Both the position numbers and the translations under genes were made by a program. Below, in pieces: positions 11,533-24,772 of a DNA stretch of 64,000 nucleotides; positions within the stretch are counted from its first letter, which is position 1; the number at the start of each line of letters is the position of its first letter. The notes below the pieces were generated by a model. That model did no database searches. It worked only from the letters and a program-made list of their open reading frames with translations, and was not told the origin of the DNA. The DNA is from Kitagawia praeruptora (taxonomy: Eukaryota > Streptophyta > Magnoliopsida > Apiales > Apiaceae): contig CM075351.1 in NCBI GenBank assembly GCA_037693485.1, forward strand, positions 69,528,001 through 69,592,000, written 5' to 3'.

Positions 11533-13430
11533 TATATACCCTTGTGAGTGTCGATGGAAGGGAGATCATAACAGCATAGCACTGCATGGCATTGGTTGAT
11601 GTTTCCTTGCTTTCAGTTATTTCATATTTCATTTGCCATGCTCTATTAGGAAGCCAGTGGCCTGTACAGTAAAAGTTTGTCAGTTTTTGTTGATTTTGAT
11701 CTTTTAAGTTTTTACTCAAGTGAAGCAGAAATATTAGCAGTTACCAGCATTCAGCTTCTTAACACTTCTCTTTCTCTTAAATTATTTAAAAATTTTGTTG
11801 TTTATGTTTCATTTCATTTATGTTTTATATTTGGCATGCTGCAATATCTTGTTTCTTGGAATTTCTTTATATCAGCTGCTAACTTGTTGCTCTGTAATTT
11901 TAGTTGGGAAATAACTTGTCACAGTTAGTAATGCAGCTTAATTGAATTATTCGATATTAAATTTTTAACTTTCTTATAAACTTCAAAGCCATCATTTGGA
12001 TTAAATATTTGATGACTAAGAGCCAGTCTTTTGGAATAATATTCAAATTTTCGAAATAAAGAACTTAAGTATGTGAGCTTGAAATAAACTTTCTAAAATC
12101 TTGAAGTGTTAGAATAGGAGCATACATAATCATGGCTAACCCAGCATTTGGTAGTAACAATTCAAAGCAGTAGATAAGGAACCTAGATCAAACAATTAGG
12201 TGTATAAATTCAATAACCATGTTTTTTGAATGTGTTCATTAGCAAAACTTAATGAATTATCATATTCACTAATCATATTAACATCTCTGTTAAGCTAGTT
12301 CAGAAACAAATAGTTTGCAGACTGTAGTAGAATAATCAGAGAACTATAAGAGAATAACACAAACAAAATGCCATTTCTTACAATGAACTACAAGAAAATT
12401 GAAGACATACATTGATTTGTGGCACTTGCCTCACAAGAAACATAGAGCTTTCCAGCCTGAGGATCCATTGATGATTTGTGAGGAAACTATGCAGAGTGAC
12501 TATGCATTATCAGAACACATTAGTTTATTCAACTTTTATTGACTTAGTCCAAGTCAACGTCTCCCTTCTTTGGCATTTTCTGATAAAGTAGGCACTCTTA
12601 GATAATGAGCAGTGACTGATGTACCAGTTTTACAATGTTGTATGCATGTTGAATTGTTTATTATTGAGATTCAGACAGTTTTTGAATAAGTTACAATAAA
12701 TTGAAGGAAATTTTTTTAATTAAAATTTAGTTATATGTCATATGTGATGATATATGAAAATGTAATTACTACTACTTAATTTTCAGTTGGAAGAATATGA
12801 TGCATAAAAAAAATTATTTGCACTAAGAATATGTTTCAGCAAAGTTCAATATGTTACTGCACTGCATTATACCAATTTGTTTTCTTTAAAGAAATGTTGA
12901 CAGGTTGCTAATTAAATATTTGACAGGCCCTGTTTAAAAGCCCGCATTATTCCCGCTTAAATCAGCCTACTAACTGTTTCATACATACAGACATGTACGG
13001 TTCCAACAAGTCCGAGAGAAAGAGGACATCATGATCAGACCATAGTTGTGGAGGCTGCATCTTCAGATTTGTGATTCAGAGATGATTAGTTGATTCTTAG
13101 CTGCAATTTTAGAGGTGAAATCAGAGGCCGTGAAATCAGAGGCCGCGGTCTGCTCCTTAATATTGCAGGAAATATTACATGGAGGACTTAAATGGAGGTC
13201 CACAAATCGTAAATGCACATTACTAATCAAGAATAATATGAAGGCAGACTAAAGGCAAGAATGTCAAATGAGATACTAGTACATGTACGTAAATGTTCAA
13301 CAAACTAAATCTCAACACTGAAATATATTCTGACAAAAAAATAAGGTGCATTTTATGACCTTGACCCATAAAAAAGTAGTGTACTTCAGTTTGGTTCTCA
13401 ATCATGTTATAACTTGGCTCCTTTTCGAAT
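11533..13430. other. 3' region of ATPase gene and spacer
   Basis: The first few hundred bases after the stop are probably 3' untranslated sequence. The rest is AT-rich spacer. A phrase GTGAAATCAGAGGCC is directly repeated near 13118-13145. No gene family was recognised. Confidence 0.4.
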
Positions 13431-13449
13431 CCTATGTCCTTCATTTTAC

Positions 13450-13880
13450 CCTAATTGTGGACACATTGTCCCATAATCCAAAAGCTGCATAAGCATTAGA
13501 AAATACTACATACTTCCTGGCCTGCATCATCAGCTTCCAACTCAAAATAGTCGTGCAGCGAGCCTCAACATGTCCATGTTACCATGCATCTCACTGCAGG
13601 CCTCCAAAATAGAACCACTATCCCCAAGCGTTCTTTGCAGGGTGAGTTTTTTACAAACGCGTAGGCTTGGTCTAGCTTTCCTGCTCGTGCTAAGATGTCT
13701 ACAACTGCTGCATTATAAAGTTTTCCTCTTGGCAAAATTCCAAATCCTCTCATCACAGGAATACTTCCAACCTTCGTAAACCAAACCTCCATGGCTACAA
13801 GCACAAAAAACGGCAAGGAAAGTAACAAGTTTGGCTTGAACATTTCAGATATCATCTCATTATAAAATTCCACAACCTCT
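13450..13880 (-). pseudogene. PPR protein remnant, minus strand
   Basis: Reading the minus strand gives EFYNEMISEMFKPN, then LYNAAVVDILARAGKLDQAYAFV (a standard PPR helix pair). After a frameshift come SILEACSEMHGNMDM and LAARLFELEADDAG, which match the E-motif order of PPR proteins. Frameshifts and an apparent insertion between the first two pieces break the frame. No upstream PPR array is present, so this is a relic of the 3' end of a PPR gene. Confidence 0.75.
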
Positions 13881-14630
13881 ATCGATCACATTTCTCATCG
13901 GAGCTTCATCGAATGCTAGTTGACCTTCGAGGGGCACCTGCACTTGAAACAAATATCAATAAGGGAACTATTAACTACAACATTCACGGTAATTTGACTC
14001 TTTGTCAAGAGAAAAATATGGGCTCGCTTCCCTTGTTCTAATAGCGCGGGCTCTTAAGACCGATGAGAAAGTGAATTGATCAGTTAAAACACCAGTGTCT
14101 CATACTTTGATAAAGACTTGATCCCACTACTTCAAGACCCTTGTAATGTGTCAAAATTTAACTTACCTTAACATGATATTAGTTATTGTAGATTTTTTGA
14201 CAGATCCTAGAAACCTCGTTAACCATGTCCTTAATCTGAGAGTCCAAACAAATAAGACTTCTTGAACAGACATGTAGAGCGATCAGATGATCATTGGCCG
14301 CTTGGGGACTAATTGAAGTGTCAAATAATAAATTTGAAGAAATCATACAAGGGGATGGAGTTCAGAGAAGTTCTGTTTGCACCTTAAATCTTGTATTTCA
14401 TTATTGTTTTTATAATCCAACCGTACATTATGTGAAATAAAATTGTATAAATTTTTTTATTATATAGCCTAAAACATGCACGATTTGATATGTTCTAATT
14501 TTATGTTATAATTATGTTTTTACATAATCATTTTTTTATAGTTATTTTTTATAATTTGATATATATTTAATCAATAACATACATGATTTAAAATTTATAT
14601 TTGAAATATTTAAATTAAATATTTGTTGAT
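13881..14630. other. Spacer, no gene seen
   Basis: AT-rich toward its right end. No coding frame with family resemblance and no paired terminal repeats were found. Confidence 0.4.
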
Positions 14631-14639
14631 CGGTTCGAA

Positions 14640-15505
14640 CCTTGATTAGGTTGGTTACGAATCCAATGTGTATCGCGCGTTTACATTCATCCTATATGAG
14701 TTAGAACTACTGTTGCCAACTACGTGTGGAGTACCTGCTGTACATGTGATGCTGTACATGTGATCTAATCAGTTTAAGGTTATTACATAAGTATAATCAT
14801 TAATAAATAGATCATATGATCTAAACCGTTAATTAAGATATAGATCCAATGGTTAATATTAGTTTGGCGGTAGTATTGACAACCAAATATATATCTTATA
14901 CTTATTATATGTAGGATATAAATATAAATTAATTTATGTTTTTAATAAAGTTTTATTCTTATAATTTTATGTAAAAAAACAGAATTTTGCAAATGTATTA
15001 TTTAATTATTTTAACTATTTGACTGGCACTAATTGTCTCGTTTTAACTTTCCAGTTGAATTCTTTTACATACGAAATCCATCTTGTCTCCTTCATTGTTA
15101 CTACCTTTGCATTAAATGTTAATTATAATATAATATAATATTTTATAATATAATATAATCTTGACCGCTGATTTAATTTAATATCATATACATCTAATGG
15201 TGATTATTCTTTTCGCGGTAGTATAAGTATAGGCAACCAAATAATATAATATAATATTAATATAATCTTGAACGTTGATTTAATTTAATATCATATCCAT
15301 CCAATGATGGTTATTATTTTCACGGTAGTATAAGTATAGGCAACCAAATAACTATAATCTTTTATAATATAATAATATAATCTTAATATAATCTTGACCG
15401 TTGATTTAATTTAATATCATATCCATCCAATGGTGGTTATTCTTTTCGTGGTAGTATAGACAACCAAATATCCACCTTATGCTTATTATATATAGGATAT
15501 AAATT
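14640..15505 (-). mobile_element. Helitron-like repeat cluster
   Basis: Two stretches (ending near 14914 and 15500) read on the minus strand as ATCC followed by ACATATAATAAGTATAAG-like sequence and TTTGGTTG. They resemble the Helitron 5' end seen at 22543. Between them lie about three diverged units of roughly 100 bp sharing TTGATTTAATTTAATATCAT, GGTGATTATT and GGTAGTATA. The 3' termini are not clear. Confidence 0.45.
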
Positions 15506-16500
15506 TAAAACAGTGCAGCGTCATTTTTATAATAATACAATTTTCTATATATATTCAACGACACAAATTTATCATAATCTTATTATCATAAATTTATAAT
15601 TTCAAATAATTAAATTATACGAAAATTTATACATTCACGTATTTTTGTATAAATTTAACATTCGTACAGTTAGATTATTCAAATAATAATTAATTTATCA
15701 TATTTTAAACCGTACTAATAAAGAACTTATCTATTGTGTTTTAGATACTATTTTCCCATCATATAAACACTTGTTAAGTTACGAGTAAAATTTATTAGTT
15801 AGGTAGAGTGTGTTCTTGTTAACACATTGTTTTAATAATAATTTTTGTGTTTATATACATTTTAAGACTTTACATTTTCGAGCAACATACAATCTTATTT
15901 TTGAAAATAGTTAGTGGTCGAAATGAACTTGTTTTTCAAATCAAATTCATTGTATTGTATTTTTTGGATTATTTGTACGGTAATTTCAATGTTATGATAT
16001 AAATTAAAAATATATTGCATGGTGCAAAACTGAGCTATAAATGGATGTTGAACTAATCGAGTAGCGTCTTGTAATGTGGTCGATACATGTGCGGTTTGTC
16101 CCAACCAAAATCTTGTACTAAAAAAAAAATTCAAGGCTGGTTCTCGGTTTTTTAAAAATCGGGATTGACCCTCGATTTTTTAAAAATCAGGTAATCAGAC
16201 TCATTAAAAAAATACAATTTAAATTTATAATTTGATTAAGTTTTTAATAATATCTACAAAAAAATATTTAACAAAAATAAAAATTAAAAAAAAAATAAGG
16301 TAACACTATTTAAAATAGCATTTTGAATTCAAAAGAGTATTACGCATTTATAATGGAAGTATGATGTGTAGTGCTACACATTTATAGTGAAAATATGAAT
16401 TAATATATATACATCAATTGCATAATATGAAAAATGATATATAAGTTCTTACCAAGTGTATATCACATATGTTCAGTTTATAAATGTGTAACAGGCATTT
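15506..16500. other. AT-rich spacer
   Basis: Very AT-rich and non-coding. A palindrome-like pair of TTTTTTAAAAATC phrases lies near 16148-16190. Nothing else could be assigned. Confidence 0.4.
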
Positions 16501-16504
16501 CTGT

Positions 16505-17255
16505 TAGGGTGATGGTTTTATCTACCCCAAAAGTGGGGTGAGCATAACTAAAATACCCAGATCCAAAAACGCGGCCCTAAATATTCACGGGATATGCTAC
16601 TGACAGATGAGTGTCTTGAGATACGCCACTAGGAAAGTAGTATCTCATGTCACGTTACTGGCAGCAGAGTATTATCAGATACTGTAGCGGAGGATACGCA
16701 TTTGCGTAATGCGTATCACACGGATACGCCGTTCCCACCAGCGCATCTGAGGTCGTCATCGTCTTCTCCACAGACTCGTCGGGCGACTCGCCGGGCGAAA
16801 TTTTCCGTTTTTTTCATCTCCTTCGTTCTTCCACCTCAGGCACTTTCCAGTTGAGTTCTATATACGAAACGAATCGCCTCAGGATCCTCTACAACCCTAT
16901 ACCATTAATTTATCGATTCTATTCCAGTAATTTAAACGCCCAAATCGAACGTTTTTTCGAGTTCGGTTTCCGATCTTCTTCAAACACGCCCCTACGGCCA
17001 GATTTTTAACAAAACGATAGATTAATATGGAAGAGCAAAGTGTGACCATCAAATTGATGTGGTCATATCCATAGAAGCTAGTTGGCGAGGGAGGCGAAAT
17101 CCGATCGGGAGAGTCGGGGGAGAGCAGCTGGGTCCTTAGCAAAATTTCTGAAAAAACTAAGCTTGGGACACGCCGTTGTACTGAGAGCCACGACTTTGAA
17201 AATAGGTATTTTGGGCAGTTGACCACCAAAATGAGGCATTTTGGTCATTATCTCT
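16505..17255. mobile_element. Mutator-like element of the GGATACGC family
   Basis: The left end (ACCCCAAAAGTGGGG..AAAATACCCAG) and right end, read inverted (CCAAAATGCC..CCAAAATACC), are diverged terminal repeats of about 60 bp. The interior carries GGATACGCA / TGCGTATC repeats and a block with CGTCATCGTCTTCTCC and CTCGCCGGGCG. The same phrases recur in the element at 23155-24772. No transposase was seen. Confidence 0.5.
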
Positions 17256-17322
17256 TTCTGCTATTTCCTTCTAAAGTTTAAATATTCTTGGCCATTGCCC
17301 CACCTACATACTTGTAATATAA

Positions 17323-17806
17323 GTGGGTGTTTGGGGTATCTTAAAAAATGTAGCTTATGACTTATAAGCACTTATGTCATATAAGTGATAAGTAGAGCAT
17401 AACTTATAAGTCAGTAAAGTGTTTGGTAAATCAGAACTTATAATCAGTAAACTGTTTGGGTAAATCAGAACTTATAAGTTAACTTTTTTCTATAATTTTC
17501 AAAATATTTGTTTTTTATATATAACAATGGATGTCAATGAATAGATCTCGATGAGTAGAGAAATTTGAGATATACATATCAATTTTCTAATGAATGGATC
17601 GAGAGATATATGGTTTTGAAGATTTGAAGGATATTATATATTGCGTATATCGAGAAATAAGTTATAAGCATAAGTTGAATGTTAGGACTTGTGTGATTAT
17701 AAGTTATAAGTTGAGCCAAAACTTATTTTGGCAAACACCCCCCATAAGTGCTTATGGCCTTATAAGGCATAAGCTCCGACTTATAATGAAAGCCAAACAG
17801 GCCCTA
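17323..17806. mobile_element. MITE family B, copy 2 (inverted)
   Basis: This is the reverse-complement relative of the element at 5515-6005. It has the same ACTTATAAG-rich arms and a central ATAGATCTCGATGAGTAGAG block, and it ends in GAAAGCCAAACAGGCCC. The left arm is GGGTGTTTGGGG. Open frames inside are incidental. Confidence 0.7.
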
Positions 17807-18480
17807 AGTTTTCTTTCTATTAATCGTAACCATTTATTTTTCTTTTTCATCTCATTTCTTTGTGTCAAAGTTTTGGAAAAAATATATATATAACTTCGTT
17901 CTGTTTCACTTGTTTTCATTTTCAAAAAACTCGAAAGAAACAATACAAATTTTCATTATTTGATTTTTTTTCACCTGCTTTGCTCCCTCTTAGAAGTTGC
18001 GAGCAATTTTTTTTTCAGAAAACACCTTTACATATATAAAGTATATTGAAATATAGTATTCATAAAAAAAAATAAATCACGCATTTAAGAAAGTATGTTA
18101 TATAATAGAATGATATACAGCAATGTATTAAAATTTCAATTTTCGAGATTTATGCTTAATTTCACATATGACGATTTATTTCAAATTTTGACCGAAATTT
18201 AATTCATTAATCCCTTATTAATCTTAAGAGTAATAAACGTAATAATGGTTAAATTTAATCACGTTTAATACTTTGAAGATTGAAATTTCAAATTTGTAAT
18301 ATGGTAACTACACAGTACTTTTATTTTTCAAAAAAATGGAATGATTACTTTAAAGAGAAAAACCTTTTTAAAAAATATAAATAATGTATGATTATAATAT
18401 TTCAAATTTGAAATTTCAACAACCGAAATGTCAAAATGGATTCAATTCATCAACCATGACTTAACAACTTACTCTTAATT
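17807..18480. other. AT-rich spacer before the LINE
   Basis: Non-coding AT-rich sequence with no recognised repeat ends. The LINE starts abruptly at about 18482. Confidence 0.4.
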
Positions 18481-18481
18481 C

Positions 18482-20944
18482 GGATGGCTATCACAGCGCC
18501 CATGGGGGTTTCGGCTTCGGGGTCAGGAACGTCGGTGGGTCAGCGTTGTTGGAGTTTGCTACTGCCTAGGAGTTGGTAATTGTGAATTCTGCTTTTCAGA
18601 AGAGGGCTGAGCACCTCATTACCTTTAGCAGTGGGGGTCTCAACACTCAAATAGATTACCTTCTTATGCGCAGGAGGGATGCTAGGGCGTGCGTAGATTG
18701 CAAGGTGTTCCGGAGTGAGGCTTGTGCTTCTCAGCACCGTCTGTTGGCCATGGATCTATCCATGGGGGACCGAGATGTTCGCAGAACGAGAGAGTCCAGA
18801 TCAAGAATCCTTTGGAATGACTTGAAGGGCGAGAAGGCGGCCGAATTCAGGGAGTCTTTGTTTAAAGAAGGTTGTTTCGATCTTAGTGGAGATGCAAACT
18901 GTAGGTGGTCCATCATGACGAAGGCTATTCGGTGTGTGGGCGAGAAGTTGGTGGGGGTCTCTTCAGGTAAGTTCAGTGGCCATAAGGAGTCGTGGTGGTG
19001 GAGCGAGGAGGTTCAAAAGAAAGTAAAGGCAAAAGGTGTTCTATTTAAAGATCTTTTGTCGAGTTCAGGGGCGGAGAGGTCTCCGAAGCTGGAAGCCTAC
19101 AAGGTGGCGAGACGAGAGGCTAAAAAGGCTGTGGCGAAAGCCAAGAGAGAAGCATACGAGGGGCTGTACAAGCGCCTAGATACCAAGGAAGGAGCGAACG
19201 CTATTTTTAAACTAGCTAGAGCTAGGGAGAGAAGGTTGCACGACCTGGGTTCTGTTAAGTTTATTAAGGATGATTCAGGCCTAGTGTTAATAAATGAAGA
19301 CGCCATAAAGGAGAGGTGGAGTTCATATTTTCACTATCTTTTCAATGGGGCTAGGAGGAGTGGTGCCACTGTGGCGCAAGAGGTCACTCTTTCGCCCGTT
19401 CGCTCCTTCGGCCCATGTGATCGTATCTCTAAAGAGGAAGTCAAGGGTGCCCTTCTAAAGATGGCAAGAGGGAAGGCGGTAGGTCCGGATCAGATCCCCA
19501 TCGAGGTATGGCTTTGTCTTGGTGAGGTTGGCGTTCAATGGCTAACATATCTGTTTAATGTTCTTCTCTCGGGTGCTAAGATGCCAGAGGAGTGGAGGCG
19601 CAATATTGTCATCCCTTTTTTCAAGAACAAAGGTGATGCCCAGAACTGTAGTAACTATCGAGGAATTAAATTACTCAGTCATACTATGAAACTTTGGGAG
19701 AGAGTGGTTGAATTTCGGATTAGAAGAGAGGTTGAAATCTCAGAGAACCAATTTGGTTTTATGCCGGGGAGATCGACGACCGAGGCCATTCATCTCGTCA
19801 GACGCCTTATGGAGAAGTTTAGAGAGCGTCGCAAAGATCTCCATATGGTGTTCATTGATCTTGAGAAGGCGTATGATAGCATCCCCCGTGAAGCTATTTG
19901 GAAGAGCCTTGAGGAGAGGAGAGTGTCGTCGGCGTACGTCAGGGCGATTCAAGACATGTACTCTCAAGCTTGTTCCTGCGTCCGGACCCCAGTTGGTGAT
20001 GCTCGTTATTTCCCTGTGGAGACTGGGCTACACCAGGGGTCGGCCCTTAGTCCTCTTCTTTTCGCCCTGATCCTAGATGTCATGTCGCGAGGGATTCAAG
20101 ACGCCATCCCGTGGTGTATGCTCTTCGCCGATGATATCGTGCTAATGGCGGAATCGAGGGGGGAGGTGAATGAGAAGTTGGAGTTATGGAGATCCACTTT
20201 GGAGCCCCAAGGACTGCGTCTGAGCAGGTCTAAAACCGAATACCTCTGGTGTAACTTCAGTGGTGAGGTCAACGAGGAAGGGGTGGAGGTTAGGATTGAA
20301 GATCGGACCGTCCCCCGTACGGATAAGTTCAAGTATTTGGGTTCGATCATCCAGAAGGAAGGTGAGATTGGAGATGATGTCACTCATCGTATCAACGCGG
20401 GGTGGCTAAGGTGGAGGGCAGCATCAGGGGTGATGTGCGATAAGAAAGTCCCGTTAAAGCTGAAAGGGAAGTTCTATAGAGCGGCTATCCGTCCTGCGAT
20501 GTTATATGGTTCGGAGTGTTGGGCGGCGAAGAAGGCCCTCGAGTGCAAGTTGGAAGCAGCTGAAATGAGGATGTTGCGGTAGTCCTGTGGCCGCACGATG
20601 TTAGATAGAATCCCGAATGTGGTTTTCAGGAGCGAGTTGGAGGTGGCGCCTCTTTCTGCGAAAGTTAGGGAAGGGAGGTTGAGATGGTTCGTAGGAGGCT
20701 TCCGGAAGCCCCGGTGAGGAGGGTCGAGAGTCTTTCGGTTGTTGGGGTGAAGAGAAGAGGCAAACCGAGGAGGTCGTGGGAAGAACAACTCAGGATGGAT
20801 TTGAAGGCCTTAAACTTGGATGAGAACTCGATCGCAGATAGGAGTTGTTGGAGGTGCCAGATTAGAGTTGTGGATTCTCTTCTAGGGAGTGGTTCTGTGG
20901 TTGAGAGCCTCAGAGTTGGGCTCTCTCGGTTAGCGTTAGCTTAG
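18482..20944 (+). pseudogene. LINE ORF2: endonuclease remnant, reverse transcriptase, C-terminal region
   Basis: The reading frame runs open from 18570 to 20582. An in-frame TAG at 18567 separates it from the endonuclease tail (GGSALLEFATA). The RT domain shows [14 protein letters not shown] (near 19475), [52 protein letters not shown] and the catalytic FADD (20124-20135). The RT core looks intact. The frame stops at a TAG (20580) where the family has Trp (MLRW). Near 20685 a frameshift moves the rest (APVRRVESL..RGKPRRSWEE..DLKALNL) to another frame, ending at 20944. The copy cannot make a full protein. Confidence 0.92.
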
Positions 20945-21283
20945 AAGCTTGGCTTTTCGTCTTCATATTGTCTTCTGTTTTCTGGTATTGCAGGTGCAGG
21001 GAGCTTGGCCAGAGGTCTTCCTAGATCAGGAGAGGAGTGCCCTTTGCTCGAGTAGGTAAGTCCCATGAGATCCAGGCCATGGGCCCAGGTTCGGTCGACT
21101 ACTTTACCCATCCTTATCATCCTTGTACAAAATTCACATTGCTTTGTGGTGCACTAAGCCGGGAATCTTCACGGAAACAGCCTCCCTACTGTAAAAGTAG
21201 GGGTATGGTCTGCGTACATCTTACCCTCCCCAGACCCTGCTTCATGCGGGATATACCGAATATGTTTGGTTTGGTTTGGTTTA
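18482..21283 (+). mobile_element. RTE-type LINE, 5'-truncated
   Basis: A non-LTR retrotransposon copy lies in the forward orientation. It begins inside the endonuclease domain, with DGYHSAHGGFGFG encoded from about 18482. It then carries a long reverse transcriptase and ends with the RTE-like 3' tail GTCTGCGTACATCTTACC..CCCAGACCC (about 21208-21236), closing with GTTTGG repeats near 21264-21282. Truncation at the 5' side is normal for target-primed reverse transcription. GC content is clearly higher than in the neighbouring DNA. A clean target-site duplication could not be found. Confidence 0.92.
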
Positions 21284-21701
21284 TTCTCTTCTACCTATAT
21301 AATCGATAAGAATAATAGGTAAATATAATCGACATTTAAAAGATTATCGATGCATTAGGTAAAATTTTGAAAATATTAAGTGATAAAATCTTTAAAAGAT
21401 TATGGATGCTGTTGGCAATCCTGTCTAAACATATATTTTGAACTAATAATTCTGAAAGTTTTAATTTCATGTCATCCTCATATTATTATATTTCACTGAT
21501 TTATAAACTCATTTCAAATAATATTTAAGTTATCTATAGATAATTGGTAGTTTGGTGAAAAATAGTGACCGTTAAATTTAATAATAATAAATATTCTATA
21601 TTTAAATCTCTCTTATAAACATACAAGATTCGAATCCCGTCACAACAAATTTACATTACGATTTTATATTATTAGTTTTAAAGAATACATGTCATTTATT
21701 A
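21284..21701. other. AT-rich spacer
   Basis: Short spacer between the LINE tail and a tandem duplication. A phrase TTCGAATCCC near 21630 resembles a tRNA B box, but no tRNA fold is present. Confidence 0.4.
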
Positions 21702-22168
21702 AATAAATATTATTATTACTAATAATTTTATTAATTAATATTACAAAATTAAATTATATCCATAACAAATTATACTCTATTTTGTTTAATCGTATAATTT
21801 TAAAAATATTTAAAAGTAACACATACTTTGCACGACTATAAACTAGTATAACTAAGATTCAAACATAAAATGTGAATATCTGAGCGATGCATTTGGATGA
21901 ATAAACGAATAGAATGAATAAACCAAAGATCGGTGAATAAATATTATTATTACTAATAATTTTATTAATTAATATTATAAAATTAAATTATATCCATAAC
22001 AAATTATACTCTATTTTGTTTAATCATATAATTTTAAAAATATTTAAAAGTAACACATACTTTGCACGACTATAAACTAGTATAACTAAGATTCAAACAT
22101 AAAATGTGAATATCTGAGCGATGCATTTGGATGAATAAACGAATAGAATGAATAAACGAAAGATCGGT
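21702..22168. repeat. Recent tandem duplication, 2 x 234 bp
   Basis: The segments 21702-21935 and 21936-22168 are almost identical, with only a few differences by eye, so the duplication is recent. Each copy contains a degraded Helitron-like 3' end (TTTGCACGACTATAAACTAG followed by T). Confidence 0.92.
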
Positions 22169-22178
22169 GTTATATATA

Positions 22179-22543
22179 CTAGCTTATAGCCCGTACAAAG
22201 CACGGGTTACTTTTAATATTTTATAATTTATTTATAATATAATATAATATTATAAATATTGATTTTAATATGTTATTGAAAGAATTCAAACCTTACATAT
22301 TTGTATATAATAATTTTTAGTATTAAATATAAATTAATATGTTGTTGGCGAGAATCGAACCTTGGACCTTCTGCATATAACAACTTTTAGTATTTTAGTA
22401 TTGTTAAATCTAACGGTCAAGATCTATTTGAGTTGTTGATCTAACGGTGATAAGTGAGGGATAACCAAAAATGGGGATAACAAAAAATAGGGGGTAACCA
22501 ACTACAAATTATACCCCTTTTACTTATTATAATATAGTATAGA
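22179..22543 (-). mobile_element. Complete small Helitron (365 bp), minus strand
   Basis: On the minus strand the element starts TCTATACTATATTATAATAA directly after host A (22544). It ends with a CCCGTGCTTTGTACGGG hairpin, then CTATAAG and CTAG before host T (22178). TC at the 5' end, CTRR at the 3' end, the subterminal hairpin and A/T insertion without target duplication together define a Helitron. It is non-autonomous and has no Rep/Hel coding. Confidence 0.88.
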
Positions 22544-23154
22544 TAGTAAAGATGTAGAGTATTATACATTTTGGATTAAAATTTTTCTAATCATGTCAAC
22601 GTTTGATATCATATTTTATAGATTTCGATTTTTTATCTTATGAAGCTTATCATATATCTTTTATAAATAAAATATATTAATATAATTTTACTTGTGTAAT
22701 TTTAGAGATAAATAAATAAATTATATTGGAGATAAGTATAAAGATGAGACATATGTTAAAAAAATATTTGTTTTTTTTATTTTCCTAGTAATCATTATCC
22801 ATATACTTTATACTTTATTAGATACGTAGTGATATAAGAAATTGATCGATAAACATTTATTGGGATAAGAGAAAAATAATGATATCTAATAATACATATT
22901 TTATAAATATTAAACTTGTAAAGATATTAGTATCAATAATATTGATGCACTTTTATTTTCTTTCAAATAATTTCATTTCTTATTTTAACCTATATTTCAC
23001 ATGCATCACACCATACCGAAAATCGTTAATTAAACAATAAAAAATATATAAAAGTTAATATAACTATAATATATCAAAAATACATTGTAATGATAAAGGT
23101 AAAAAGTTCAATATGACAAATGCAAATTAGTAAACAATATTTTTTTTTAAAGTA

Positions 23155-24772
23155 GGATAAATGCTAAAAATACCGTGTTTTTATAAAAAAAAATTGAAAT
23201 TACCGTTTCTCGGGAGCCGATGCTAAAAATAACGATTTGGTTACGCATTTTGGTTTGGGGTAAAGGTTGTTACGCATATTTTAGAATGGGGTAATAAAAG
23301 TTACGCAAGATAGGATGAGGTAATACATATATTGTATGAGCTATGACATGCAAGAGGCTATTGGGTAAAGAAGGATACGCATGTCAGCGTATCCCGTGTA
23401 ACGCATCAGCGACCTGCGTGATGATGATGTCATCGTCGTCTTTCCCCAGAGAACGTAAGGAGCTCGACGGGGAGGAGGCGATTGCTGGGCGATTTTATCA
23501 GATTGAACCATAACTCTCTGTTCACTACCTTTCCTTCATTGTCTAGCCCATTCTACATACCAATCGAATCGGGATTTGATCATCTACACCCTATACCCTT
23601 TTTAATTGATTTTTAATCACGGATTTGAAACACCCAAATCGAAACCCTACCTTGCTGCAATTTTCCGGTGAGCTCGATGAAAATCCCTCCGGGACCGGAA
23701 TCCATGAAATAAATACGGCAAGTAGGGGTGTGCATTCGGTTCGATTAACCGAAAACCATACCGAATAACCGAAATTATTTCGGTTCGGTTAACCATATTT
23801 TAATTTTCGGTAGAAAAATTTCGGAAATTTCGGTTTTCGATTATTCGGTTTTTAACCGCGGTTAACCGAAAAATCGAATAAAAACCGAATTATATATAAT
23901 ATTTTAAAAATATTAATATTATTAACAATTTAACATAAAATTATATTATCACTTAGTTATTCAGTAGTCCCATCCCCCAACACTTCTCTGCATCAACAAG
24001 AACGAGAACGACGAAAGCTCAGTAGATTGTTAAATTTTCAGCGCTCAGAAGAAAACTGATGTTTCCTTATCTACCAAATAAATTCACCATCTTATTATGC
24101 TTAGACACTACATTAACTAACAGAAAGGTCTTCTTGTTGATTTACAAGAAGCCAGGCATATTATATATAGTAGGAATAATATAAATGGCCACACCTGCAC
24201 TCAACTAAATTATTTAAAAATTCAAAATGAAAAATTTAGGACCAAGCAGCAAAACTTGTTACTCTGGATCTCTGGTGAACTCAAAATTTCAAAATGCTTT
24301 TATGTAATTCCATTTCTAACAGATTTTGTATAATTTCGGTTTTTATTTTCGGTTTTCGGTTTTAGCCGAAACAAAATATTCGGTTCGGTTATAAAACCAA
24401 ATATAATTCGGTTCGGTTTTCGGTAGGCATTTTTCCAGTTTTTCGATTTCGGTTAACTGAAAAAAAAAAATCGGTTCGGTTTTAACCGAATGCACAGTCA
24501 TAACGGCAAGATATAGGGTTTAAGGACGAGAACGTTCGGTTGTCTTGTTGTTGTGGTTTTGGCCCGAAAGCGACATCGGAGAAGCAACGGCGACATCGGA
24601 GAACTGGGGTGCTACAGTAATTGGCGAATACGCATCTACGTAATGTGTGTGTGCAATACACATATCAGTATGGGGTGATAAAAACGTTAGAAATCGGCCG
24701 CCCCCTCAGAATCTTGTAATTTCGTTATTCTTCCCAAAAACCCGGTAATTTCAGCATTCTTTCAAAAAAGTA
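23155..24772. mobile_element. Mutator-like element, GGATACGC family
   Basis: The left arm (ATGCTAAAAATACCG..GAAATTACCG) and the inverted right arm (AATGCTGAAATTACCGGG) form terminal inverted repeats of roughly 100 bp. The interior has GGATACGCA and GCGTATC phrases and a GGAGGCGATTGCTGGGCG block shared with 16505-17255. A separate hAT-like element is inserted at 23723. No transposase was seen, and the exact ends and target duplication are uncertain. Confidence 0.6.
23723..24502. mobile_element. hAT-like element nested in the Mutator-like element (780 bp)
   Basis: The element starts TAGGGGTGTGCATTCGG, ends CCGAATGCACAGTCATA, and is flanked by a perfect 8-bp duplication ACGGCAAG (23715-23722 and 24503-24510). 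Subterminal arms are dense in CGGTTCGGTT / AACCGAA repeats. Non-coding. Confidence 0.92.

Noticed and set aside
19708..20070. Second-frame and antisense open frames in the LINE
   Set aside because: Shadows of the reverse transcriptase frame, which contains all conserved motifs.
21625..21640. tRNA-like B box (TTCGAATCCC)
   Set aside because: No A box or cloverleaf nearby; similar phrases occur inside Helitron-like repeats.
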